A stretch of 7,577 nucleotides of DNA from a bacterium. GTDB lineage: Bacteria > Verrucomicrobiota > Verrucomicrobiae > Limisphaerales > J093. The DNA lies in NCBI GenBank assembly GCA_021839785.1, contig JAKCAB010000334.1:1-7577 (forward strand), written 5' to 3'. This document shows positions 1 through 6,062 of this stretch, in pieces. The notes beneath the pieces were generated by a model, which was given only the letters and a program-made list of their open reading frames with translations, was not told where the DNA came from and searched no databases. A program made the translations under genes and the position numbers. Position 1 is the first letter of the stretch. Each line of letters opens with the position of its first letter.

Positions 1-110
1 CCGGGCGGGTGATCAGGTCGCCGCAGGCTGGCGGATGAACACGGCTATCGCGTTGCGGTGACGGCCATTTGTCACTTGCCAGCGCGGGCGCTTTCGCGTC
101 TAAACGCGCG

Positions 111-902
111 GTGCAAGACTGGCTTGTCTTCGTCATTTTGGGCGTTATTGAAGGAATCACCGAATTTCTTCCCGTTTCCTCCACCGGTCACCTGCTCATC
201 GCCGAGCATTGGCTGCCACGACAAAGCGACCTCTTCAACATCGTCATCCAATGCGGCGCGGTGGTGGCGGTGATCCCGCTGTTTCCGGAACGCATCAAAC
301 AGATCCTCCGCGCGACCCACGACGCCGCGGCCCGCGACTTTGCGCTCAAAGTGCTCGGCGCCTTCGTGATCACCGGCGTGGGCGGTCTGGCCCTGGACAA
401 GGGGGGCTTCAAGCTGCCGGAAACCGTGGTTCCGATTGCGGCGGCCTTGGTGGTGGGCGGCGTGCTTTTCCTCGCCGTGGAGTGGTGGCTGAAGGGGCGG
501 CGGACCACCAGCGAAATCACCTGGACCATCGCGGTGGCAGTGGGCGTGGGCCAACTGGCGGCGGCGGTTTTCCCCGGCACTTCACGGTCCGGCGCCACGA
601 TCCTGGTCACGCTCGCGCTGGGCCTGACCCGGCCGGCGGCCACGGAGTTTTCCTTCCTGGTCGGGATCCCGACCATGCTCGCGGCCGGCGGGCTGAAAAT
701 CTTCAAAGCATTTCACCACGCGGTGGCCGGAACGCCCCCGGAGAACTGGGGGCACCTCGCGCTTTGCACTTTCGTGTCCGCGGTCGTTTCGTTCATCGCA
801 GTGAAGTGGCTGCTGCGCTTCGTGCAGACGCACACGTTCGTCGGCTTCGGCTGGTACCGGATCGTTGCGGGTGTGTTCCTGTTGGTGCTGTTCCTGACGT
901 GA
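111..902 (+). CDS. uppP: Undecaprenyl-diphosphatase (UppP/BacA)
   Basis: Integral membrane phosphatase that converts undecaprenyl diphosphate to the monophosphate, recycling the C55 carrier lipid used for peptidoglycan and other envelope polymers; family members give bacitracin tolerance when abundant. Two signature regions are present: EGITEFLPVSSTGHLL near the N-terminus, carrying the ExxxE pair (E14, E18) and H27, and PGTSRSGATI at about residues 155-164 with the conserved arginine. Several hydrophobic segments follow, and the protein ends in a hydrophobic VFLLVLFLT tail. I chose the GTG at 111 because it gives MQDWLVFVILGVIEG, the usual family N-terminus, and 263 residues. A TTG at 69 in the same frame would add 14 non-conserved residues. 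Neither start has a clear Shine-Dalgarno sequence. No frameshift or missing motif. It appears to stand alone, with 185 bp before the next gene. Confidence 0.95.
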   Translation: MQDWLVFVILGVIEGITEFLPVSSTGHLLIAEHWLPRQSDLFNIVIQCGAVVAVIPLFPERIKQILRATHDAAARDFALKVLGAFVITGVGGLALDKGGFKLPETVVPIAAALVVGGVLFLAVEWWLKGRRTTSEITWTIAVAVGVGQLAAAVFPGTSRSGATILVTLALGLTRPAATEFSFLVGIPTMLAAGGLKIFKAFHHAVAGTPPENWGHLALCTFVSAVVSFIAVKWLLRFVQTHTFVGFGWYRIVAGVFLLVLFLT

Positions 903-996
903 CCACCTTGGGGCCGGACCGACCGTAGGCGCCAGCTCGCTCTCCGGTGGGCAACAGCTTACGCCCGGGCTTTCCCCAAATTCGACGCCTGCCCTC

Positions 997-1015
997 GCGC
1001 GCCCGGAAGGCGCGC
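997..1015 (+). terminator. GC-rich hairpin after uppP
   Basis: GCGCGCC (997-1003) and GGCGCGC (1009-1015) form a perfect 7-bp stem around the 5-base loop CGGAA, in the gap between uppP and the methyltransferase gene. It is the only strong stem-loop in this gap. No T-run follows it (the next bases are CCCCCGG), so it is not a classical intrinsic terminator. It may still mark the uppP mRNA end or slow polymerase. The rest of 903-1087 holds no gene that I can support. Confidence 0.3.
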
Positions 1016-1087
1016 CCCCGGTTTGACAGCGGGCAATTTCACGCTGGGGTGTCCTGCGCTCCGCCTTACCCTGCCGCCGCTTTGCCG

Positions 1088-2734
1088 ATGAATGCCACCC
1101 GCGAGCGGCCCGAATTCGACTTTGCCGGCCTGCGTCTTCGCCCCATCCCGTTCCCGCCGAAATGCCCTTTCACGTTGCGTGGCCTCGCGTTGGGTCTGGG
1201 CGCATCGCCGCTGGAGGTCGTCGTCGCTGATTCTGCCAGCGAGCCTCGCCCGCCAGACTTGCGTTCCGTTTGGGAACCCCGTCAAGGCGGCCGCGCCGCG
1301 CCGTTGTTGCTCGCTGTCCTTCACGACAACAAAGCCACCCTTTGCGGCCCCGCCGGTGACGAACCTCCCATTCACCCGAATCTCGACCCCGGCCAGGCCG
1401 AGCGCCTCTGCCGCGAGGCCCTCGCTCAGCCGGACCGCCACGCCGCGTTGCGCTGGTTGCGTGATGCACTGCCGTCGCTCGATACGCGCCTGCCCGGCCT
1501 GCGCAACGAAGGCTTCCTCGCCACGCACGAACTCGAAGTCATCCGCCAAGGCCACAAGCTCGACTGGAACGCTACCGCCCAGCGTGCCCGGCCCGCGCTC
1601 GCGCACCAAGGCGACGCGCTGCTGAAGGCTCTCGGCTTCACCACCGAGCGCGTGGATCAGGTCACGCAACTGCTCCGCGCCGGAGCGAAGGGCCACCGCG
1701 TCGCCGTCGCCGTGCTGCTGCGGCAGGACGAATCCCCCGAACTGGCCGCGTCGCGCTTCACCAATCTCTCGCCCATCAGCTACGCCCTCGAAGTGGCCAC
1801 GCGCGAAAACCTCCGCTGGGTCATCATCAGCCAGGGTTCGCGCCTCCGGCTTTACCCGGCGCGGCCGGACGTCGGTGTCGGGCGCCGCAGCCGCGCCGAG
1901 ACGTTCCTGGAACTCCACGCCAACCTCCTGCGCGACGACGACGCGGCCTTCCTCTGGCTGCTCTTCTCCGCGCCCGCGCTGCTGCCCGGCGGCACGCTCG
2001 ACGCCCTGCTCGGCGAATCCGCCGTGGGAGGAAGCGACGCTGGAGGAACACGCTTTCTGGGGACGCCACTGGCCGGGCTTGCGCGGCGTTACGCAGCGCG
2101 AGCGCGAGGCCGTGATTGCCAAGCTTCGGCGCCAGCGGCCCGACTTGGTACAATTCTACGAAAAAGAAGTTGCGGAAACGGAAGCCACTCGAAAGGCACT
2201 TGTCACCGGCCCCTATCCCGGCATGGGCACTGGCGATCCCGACCTCTACAAAGCCTTCTGCTGGCGGTTTCTGAACCTGCTGGCACGCGAAGGCGGTTGG
2301 TTGGGCGTGGTTCTGCCGCGCTCCGCTTTCAACGCCAAAGGCAGCACCGACTTCCGGCAAGCCGTTCTGGAGAACTCCAATCCGCTGGACGTGACGATGC
2401 TGGTGAACAACCGCCAGTGGATATTCCCGGAGGTCCACCCGCAATACACCATCGGCCTCGTGGCCCTGAGTCGGAACAAGGCCGACGGCAAATCGGTCAG
2501 ACTGCGCGGCCCGTTTCGGTCGCTGGAGCGATTTCATGCCGAGGCGGCTGCTCCGCCTGCCGAGTTCCCCGCCCCCGAAGTCATCGGCTGGACCGACAGT
2601 GCCTCGCTGCCGCTGCTGCCCACGGAGGAGTCGCTGGAAATCTTCACGCAGCTTCGGAAAGCCCCGCGCCTCGACTTCAACGACGGCCGCTCTTGGCGAG
2701 TTCGTCCACACCGCGAACTCGATGCGACAAATGA
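1088..2734 (+). pseudogene. N-terminal part of Eco57I-like adenine methyltransferase, running out of frame
   Basis: From ATG 1088 the frame encodes about 310 plausible residues (to about 2017) typical of the N-terminal region of large Eco57I/type IIG-like or DISARM/BREX-associated DNA methyltransferases. Recognisable blocks are FLATHELEVIRQGHKLDW, LLKALGFTTERV, the stretch ending in RWVIISQGSRLRLYPARP, and FLELHANLLRDDDAAFLWLL followed by LFSAPALLPGGTLDALL. At 2012-2018 the match stops: the protein should continue into the SAM-binding domain, but no DPACGSG-type motif I is present. Instead the DNA jumps directly to the catalytic NPPW region in another frame. The frame stays open to 2734 only as a low-complexity GC shadow of about 240 residues, so any product would have a nonsense tail. 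A GTG at 947 in frame would add 47 unlike residues; ATG 1088 is preferred. No convincing ribosome binding site. Family assignment is from recalled homologues; the exact subfamily is unsure. Confidence 0.7.
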
Positions 2735-3509
2735 CAAGGAGTTGCTGGATGTGAAGTCGGCTGACAAGCCACGCGGTTTCTGGCCAGTGTTCAAAGATGA
2801 GTCCTTTGACCTCTGGGAGCCGGACACGAGCAGCTACTACGCTTGGGCGGACCCGAAGATTGTCTTGCTGGAATTGCAGAGCACCAGACTGCGCGGTGCG
2901 GGCAACCGCAAGTCGCCCTTCTCCGAATTCTCCCGTGACGTTCTGCGCAAGGTGGACACAGCGCCGCCGAACTTTGCCCGGATCGCCTTCCGTGATGTCA
3001 GCCGGGCGACGGACTGCCGCACCATGCGTCTGGCGCTGGTGCCCCCGAAGATTTTCATTACCAACCAAGCGCCTTATTCGCTCTGGCCGCGCGGCGACGA
3101 GCATGACCAAGCCTACCTGCTGGGCGTGCTTTGCTCGTTGCCGCTGGACTGGTATGCGCGGCGGTTCGTCGAAACGCACATGAACTTCTGCGTCTTCAAT
3201 CCGCTGCCGCGTCCGGCCCGCGACGACGCGCGCTGGCAGCGCGTGGTCCAGTTGGCCGGCCGGCTGGCGGCGGTGGACGACCGCTTTGCCGCCTGGGCGC
3301 AAGCCGTGGGCGTGCCCTGCGGCCCGTTGGACGCGCTGGAGAAGCAGGCCCACCTCCACGAACTCGACGCCGTGGTCGCCCACCTCTACGGCCTGACCGA
3401 GCGCCAGTTAATCCACCTCTTCGAGACCTTCCACGAAGGCTGGGACTACCAAGACCGGCTGGAAGTGACGCCAGAGCATTTCCACGTCTGGGGGAAGCAG
3501 CGCGCGTGA
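2013..3509 (+). pseudogene. C-terminal part of Eco57I-like adenine methyltransferase (NPPW motif and target-recognition domain)
   Basis: This frame carries the second half of the same enzyme type. It opens exactly at the gamma-class N6-adenine methyltransferase motif IV, NPPWEEA (2016-2036), followed by EEHAFWGRH and a helical segment, then the DLYKAFCWRFLNLLAREGG / LGVVLPRSAFNAKGSTDFR block of the catalytic fold. From about 2750 comes a TaqI/Eco57I-like target-recognition region (GFWPVFKDESFDLWEPDTS, YYAWADPKIVLLEL, RDVSRATDCRTMRLALVP, FITNQAPYSLWP). The end, AHLYGLTERQLIHLFETFHE followed by GWDYQDRL, is typical of the family C-terminus. About 499 residues in all. The same frame is open upstream to about 1875, but that stretch is a shadow of the N-terminal part. 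No start codon with a ribosome site lies at the motif, so this is best read as the 3' part of a gene joined to 1088-2017 by a deletion. Without the SAM-binding motif I it should not be an active methylase. No restriction nuclease or helicase follows it directly. Confidence 0.75.
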
Positions 3510-3547
3510 AAAGCCGGAACCGGCGTCGGGGCCGTCGCGTTCCGAGC

Positions 3548-3576
3548 TTGAACGTCTCGAACGCGCCGGTAATTTA
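3548..3576 (+). promoter_or_regulatory. Candidate promoter of the toxin-antitoxin operon
   Basis: TTGAAC (3548-3553) and AATTTA (3571-3576) are separated by 17 bp, giving weak sigma-70-like -35 and -10 boxes. The -10 falls inside the inverted repeat at 3565-3581. If this is the promoter, transcription would begin at or within a few bases of the ATG at 3582, giving a leaderless mRNA, which agrees with the absence of a Shine-Dalgarno sequence there. The match is modest and is supported only by position. Confidence 0.35.
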
Positions 3577-3581
3577 CCGGC
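3565..3581. promoter_or_regulatory. Perfect inverted repeat, likely antitoxin operator
   Basis: GCCGGTA (3565-3571), spacer ATT, TACCGGC (3575-3581) is a perfect 7-bp inverted repeat that ends one base before the antitoxin ATG. Antitoxins of the AbrB/VapB class usually repress their own operon by binding palindromes over the promoter, and this one overlaps the candidate -10 box, so it is the natural operator. A less perfect inverted repeat (CGTTCCGAG at 3538-3546, CTCGAACG at 3556-3563) lies just upstream and could be a second site. Confidence 0.5.
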
Positions 3582-3818
3582 ATGAAGACGTTGACGGTTG
3601 ACGATTACCAGCGCATCCGGCTGCCGGACGTGGAGCCGCGCACCAAGTTTGCCTACGCCAAGGATGTCCACGGCCGCATCACGCTGACCAAGCTCGAGCC
3701 GGCGCCAAGCCGTCCGGCCAAAGTCCGTTTCATCAAGAAGAACGGTTACACCGTGGCGACGACCGATCAGCCGATCAGCATGGAGGCCATCAAGGCGGCG
3801 CTGGCGGAGTTCCCATGA
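3582..3818 (+). CDS. AbrB/VapB-like antitoxin of a PIN toxin pair
   Basis: 78 residues. The N-terminal ~40 residues (MKTLTVDDYQRIRLPDVEP, then FAYAKDVHGRITLTKL) have the alternating strand pattern of the swapped-hairpin AbrB/MazE/VapB DNA-binding fold, with the characteristic QRIRLP turn. The C-terminal half (KVRFIKKNGYTVATTDQPIS, then a short helix) would be the toxin-binding arm. The gene overlaps the PIN-domain gene by four bases (ATGA, 3815-3818), the standard translational coupling of antitoxin to toxin. A perfect inverted repeat directly upstream suggests autoregulation. The fold assignment rests on this pattern and on the partner; no family-wide catalytic motif exists to confirm it. 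It could also be annotated simply as hypothetical protein. Confidence 0.75.
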   Translation: MKTLTVDDYQRIRLPDVEPRTKFAYAKDVHGRITLTKLEPAPSRPAKVRFIKKNGYTVATTDQPISMEAIKAALAEFP

Positions 3819-4204
3819 GGTATCTGCTGGACATCAACGTGCTCCTGGCGGCCAATTGGCAGCATCATGCCCAGCACGCCCGGACGTTTGCCTGGCTGGC
3901 TGGAAAGGAGATTGCGCTCTGCCCCATCGCCGAACTGGGATTCCTGCGGATCAGCAGCAACAAGAAGGCGATCAACGCCCCTATGGAGGAGGCGAGAAAC
4001 GTGCTGGCGACGTTTATCAGCCAGCGCAAGCCCGTCCGGATTGCCGAAGATCTGCCGGCCCTGGAATCGCTGGCCGAGACTTCCGACCAGGTGACTGACC
4101 AGTATCTCGCGGCGCTGGCCGATCGGCATGGATGCAAGCTGGCGACGTTGGATGAAGGAATCCGGCATCGCGCCGTCGAACTGATCGAACCGGCGGAAGG
4201 GTAA
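3815..4204 (+). CDS. PIN-domain ribonuclease toxin (VapC-like)
   Basis: 129 residues with the full PIN-domain arrangement: MRYLLDINVLL with Asp6 at the end of strand 1, the LCPIAELGFLRI block with Glu40, the TDQYLAALADRHG block with Asp95, and LATLDEGI with Asp113. These four acidic residues normally bind Mg2+/Mn2+ and cleave RNA, in known VapC toxins often tRNA or rRNA. The TDQYL...LAxxxGxxLATLDxGI ending is typical of the VapC subgroup with short AbrB-type partners. All key residues are present, so the toxin is probably functional and held in check by the gene in front of it. Start at ATG 3815 is fixed by the ATGA overlap with the antitoxin stop. The TAA at 4202 is followed after 10 bases by the ATG of a short helicase-like stub. 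The RNA target cannot be told from sequence. Confidence 0.88.
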   Translation: MRYLLDINVLLAANWQHHAQHARTFAWLAGKEIALCPIAELGFLRISSNKKAINAPMEEARNVLATFISQRKPVRIAEDLPALESLAETSDQVTDQYLAALADRHGCKLATLDEGIRHRAVELIEPAEG

Positions 4205-4214
4205 TCCCGACGCA

Positions 4215-4325
4215 ATGAGCGTAGCCCCGCCAACACCCGCACGCGATCCACGCTCTCACTTCGTGGACAACCGCGATGGCATGGTGGCGACGCTAAAGCA
4301 TTTCCACGCTTGGAAGGAGAAATGA
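4215..4325 (+). pseudogene. 5' stub of an HFVDNRDG-type (PLD/helicase) protein, copy 1
   Basis: ATG 4215 opens a 36-codon frame, MSVAPPTPARDPRSHFVDNR then DGMVATLKHFHAWKEK and stop. Its first 22 residues parallel the start of the larger fragment at 5688 (MNPPAVTPAPDRRPHFVDNR, DG), with HFVDNRDG identical and the same Pro-rich lead. The underlying DNA shares a 17-base exact match, TTCGTGGACAACCGCGA, at 4260-4276 and 5733-5749. After DG the two diverge and this copy ends after 14 more residues. It begins 10 bases behind the PIN toxin stop. The TGA overlaps an ATG (4322) of an unrecognised 65-codon frame running to 4519. I read the stub as the remnant 5' end of a second PLD/helicase gene; it is unlikely to encode a functional protein on its own. 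Confidence 0.55.
4260..4280 (+). repeat. Direct repeat copy A (HFVDNRDG coding)
   Basis: TTCGTGGACAACCGCGA followed by T and GGC. The same 21 bases occur at 5733-5753 with one silent change (GAT to GAC). The repeat codes for FVDNRDG in both places and flanks the Fic gene at a distance of 1473 bp. Confidence 0.75.
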
Positions 4326-4386
4326 CGGTTGCTGGGACATTGCGTTCGTTGGGCAAAGACTTGGTCGAAACACCGGACAACCTGGT

Positions 4387-4410
4387 GGACATTCTTCGGG
4401 ACATTCCGAC
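4387..4410 (+). repeat. Two 12-bp GGACATT repeats, upstream group
   Basis: GGACATTCTTCG (4387) and GGACATTCCGAC (4399) are adjacent 12-base units sharing GGACATTC. The same unit reappears in phase around the Fic start codon at 4454-4501. The spacing is about one helical turn. Confidence 0.5.
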
Positions 4411-4426
4411 CGTAACGCTGCAAGTA

Positions 4427-4442
4427 TATCATTGTAATACAA
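4427..4442 (+). promoter_or_regulatory. AT-rich patch with -10-like box and small palindrome before fic
   Basis: In a GC-rich region, about 4421-4445 is clearly AT-rich. TATCAT (4427-4432) differs from the TATAAT consensus at one base. TTGTA-A-TACAA (4432-4442) is a perfect 5-bp inverted repeat around one base immediately after it. At 17 bp spacing the -35 position reads TTCCGA, a poor match. This is the best candidate for the Fic promoter, with a possible operator at the start point. Confidence 0.35.
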
Positions 4443-4453
4443 AGGTTTCACCC

Positions 4454-4501
4454 GCTACATTCCGTGGACATTTATGCGGACATTCGAGCGGACACATCCT
4501 T
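4454..4501 (+). repeat. 12-bp GGACATT repeats across the fic start codon
   Basis: Four units in exact 12-base phase: GCTACATTCCGT (4454, degenerate), GGACATTTATGC (4466), GGACATTCGAGC (4478) and GGACACATCCTT (4490). The Fic ATG at 4474 lies inside the second unit, so the last two units also code for the start of Fic (MRTFERTHPW). They could be operator half-sites at one-turn spacing, or a slippage product. Confidence 0.5.
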
Positions 4502-5691
4502 GGATTTCCTTCCGCCTGAACTTGCGGGAGGCCAGGCCGCGACTCTGGCTGTCGCTCGGCGAAGCGGCGTCGAAGTGCGAACACATCGCTGGCGTGCCGT
4601 TGCGTCCGGCCACGGCGCAGATGTTGCACCGCCTGTTCCTGGCCAAAGGCGCACTGGCGACCACGGCCATCGAGGGAAACACGCTGACGGAGAAGGAGAT
4701 CCTGGCCCACTTGGAGGGCAAACTGGAATTGCCGCCGTCCAAGGAATACCTCGGGCAGGAAGTGGACAACATCGTCGCCGCCTGCAACGGCATCGGCGAA
4801 CGGCTTCACCAAGGAGACTCCGCGCTGACGCCGGAACGCATCCGGGAGCATAACCGACAGATTTTGGAGAAGCTGACTTTGGGAGAAGGCGTGGTGGCGG
4901 GCGAACTCCGCAGTCATTCCGTGGTGGTCGGCAACGTGTATCGGGGCGCTCCGGCCGAGGACTGCAAATATCTGTTGGGCCGGCTGTGCGAGTGGCTGGG
5001 CGGACCCGATTTTCAGGCGGAGCCGGGGTTGGAATTGGTCTATGCCATCCTCAAGGCGATCATGGCGCATCTTTACCTCGCGTGGATTCATCCGTTTGGA
5101 GACGGCAACGGCCGCACGACGCGGCTGGTGGAATACCAGATTTTGCTGGCGGCGGGCGTGCCCACGCCGGCAGCGCACTTGTTGAGCAACCACTACAACC
5201 AGACCCGCGCCGAGTATTATCGTCAACTGGACCGGGCCAGCAAATCGGGCGGGGCAGTGGCGCCGTTCATCGAATACGCGGTGCGTGGTTTCGTGGACGG
5301 CGTAAGGGAACAGCTTCAATTGATCCGTGACCAGCAGTGGGACGTGACGTGGCGGAGCTTTGTGCATGAGCGATTCCGCGACGAGCCAGGCGCAAACGCC
5401 AAACGCCAGCGGGACCTGGTGCTGGACTTGAGCCCCGCCTCTGAGGTGGTGCCCGTGGCGAAAGTGCCCGAGCTTTCGGCGCGTCTGGCGCGGTATTACG
5501 CCGACAAGTCTGCCAAGACGCTCCAGCGCGATCTGCTCGCAGTCGAGACGATGGACCTGGTCGAACGCACCCCTGCGGGTGTGCGTGCCCACCGTGAAGT
5601 GATTCTCGCTTTTCTGCCGTGGCGCAGGACGACGGAAAAACCGAAGCTTGCCACCCCGCCAGCATCGTTACGCCCCATCCCGAAACGATGA
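4474..5691 (+). CDS. Fic-domain protein (adenylyltransferase) with built-in inhibitory motif
   Basis: 405 residues. Fic proteins usually transfer AMP from ATP to hydroxyl side chains of target proteins, and some act as toxins. The catalytic motif HPFGDGNGR (residues 206-214) is complete, with catalytic His206, Asp210 and Arg214. An N-terminal inhibitory helix carries T63-T-A-I-E67-G, matching (S/T)xxxE(G/N), which places it among class II Fic proteins that keep their own activity low. The substrate-clamp strand lies around SHSVVVGNVYRGAP (147-160). The C-terminal part (about 340-395, ARLARYYADKSAKTLQRDLL onward) looks like a winged helix that could bind DNA. Start ATG 4474 gives the usual MRTFxxTHPWI opening; only a weak GTGGA lies ahead of it. 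The stop overlaps the ATG of the next fragment (ATGA, 5688-5691), so the two are translationally coupled. The gene appears intact, and the neighbouring remnants suggest a phage-defence setting. Its target is not deducible. Confidence 0.93.
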   Translation: MRTFERTHPWISFRLNLREARPRLWLSLGEAASKCEHIAGVPLRPATAQMLHRLFLAKGALATTAIEGNTLTEKEILAHLEGKLELPPSKEYLGQEVDNIVAACNGIGERLHQGDSALTPERIREHNRQILEKLTLGEGVVAGELRSHSVVVGNVYRGAPAEDCKYLLGRLCEWLGGPDFQAEPGLELVYAILKAIMAHLYLAWIHPFGDGNGRTTRLVEYQILLAAGVPTPAAHLLSNHYNQTRAEYYRQLDRASKSGGAVAPFIEYAVRGFVDGVREQLQLIRDQQWDVTWRSFVHERFRDEPGANAKRQRDLVLDLSPASEVVPVAKVPELSARLARYYADKSAKTLQRDLLAVETMDLVERTPAGVRAHREVILAFLPWRRTTEKPKLATPPASLRPIPKR

Positions 5692-6014
5692 ACCCGCCCG
5701 CAGTAACACCCGCTCCAGACCGCCGTCCCCATTTCGTGGACAACCGCGACGGCAACACGCTGGACGCGGCATTGTGGGCGTATCTGCGGGCGTTGCGCGA
5801 AGGGCAACAGCAGTTCGTCTTTGCGGACGTGGCGACGGCTTACTTCAATCTGCCCGGCTTCGATCTGCTGGCGGAGGAGTCCGGCAAGGTCGCCCAACTG
5901 CGCCTGCTCCTCGGCGCGGAGCCGCGTCCCGAACCGCAATGGCCGGAGCCGCAGCCGCCCATCCGCGCAGACGAAGTGCCTTCGATCTGCCGGGCGGCGA
6001 TCGACGAAGCCTAG
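5688..6014 (+). pseudogene. N-terminal fragment of a PLD-domain helicase-type defence protein, copy 2
   Basis: 108 residues from ATG 5688, overlapping the Fic stop by ATGA. The sequence HFVDNRDGNTLDAAL (residues 15-29), FVFADVATAYFNLPGFDLLA (43-62) and LRLLLGAEP (71-79) is what I recall as the opening of long helicase-type proteins with an N-terminal phospholipase-D-like domain, found in anti-phage loci. In those proteins the HxK catalytic motif, the helicase core and many hundreds of residues follow. Here the frame ends with DEVPSICRAAIDEA and TAG at 6012, only 48 bases before the convergent pyrG stop, so most of the gene is absent. It is either a truncated remnant or, less likely, a small stand-alone derivative of this domain. 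No downstream frame on this strand continues it; what overlaps pyrG is shadow. Copy 1 of the same 5' end lies at 4215. The family name is from memory. Confidence 0.65.
5733..5753 (+). repeat. Direct repeat copy B (HFVDNRDG coding)
   Basis: Same 21 bases as 4260-4280 except for one silent T/C change. It lies inside the second PLD/helicase fragment, on the other side of the Fic gene. Confidence 0.75.
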
Positions 6015-6062
6015 ACCACGCCGGAGGCGCCGCCAACCTTTGGCGCGGCCGGGAGCGCGCGC

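Larger units (their letters stand above)
4322..4519 (+). other. Unrecognised 65-codon open frame in the stub-to-Fic gap
   Basis: ATG 4322 overlaps the stop of stub copy 1 by ATGA and the frame stays open to 4519, overlapping the Fic start by 46 bases. The first ~30 residues (MTVAGTLRSLGKDLVETPDN, LVDILRDIP) look protein-like, but the rest is translated from the AT-rich patch and the 12-bp repeats and looks non-coding. I do not recognise it. It may be residual coding sequence from the material inserted here, or chance. The 269 bases between the PIN toxin and Fic hold only the stub, this frame, the AT-rich patch and the repeats. Confidence 0.2.

Noticed and set aside
2..61. Tail of an upstream + strand gene (ends GWRMNTAIALR, TGA at 59-61)
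   Set aside because: Only 19 codons are visible, other frames are also partly open, and nothing is recognisable.
1023..1028. TTGACA as a -35 box for the methyltransferase gene
   Set aside because: At 16-18 bp spacing the -10 position is G-rich (around GGGGTG) with no resemblance to TATAAT, so I could not call a promoter.
947..1087. GTG 947 as start of the methyltransferase N-terminal frame
   Set aside because: The extra 47 residues are basic, Pro/Arg-rich and cross the GC hairpin; ATG 1088 begins a sequence that looks like a real protein start.
2010..2030. Programmed ribosomal frameshift joining the two methyltransferase frames
   Set aside because: There is no slippery run or downstream structure of the usual kind, and a frameshift would not restore the missing SAM-binding segment.
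1827..3383. Long open frame on the minus strand (518 codons) and similar minus-strand frames at 959-2122 and 4429-5592
   Set aside because: They lie opposite recognisable coding sequence, are Arg/Gly/His-rich with no recognisable motifs, and are the expected shadows in GC-rich DNA.
6015..6062. Intrinsic terminator between the PLD fragment and pyrG
   Set aside because: GCCGCCAA / TTGGCGCGGC can pair only with a bulge, and neither strand has a T-run after it.
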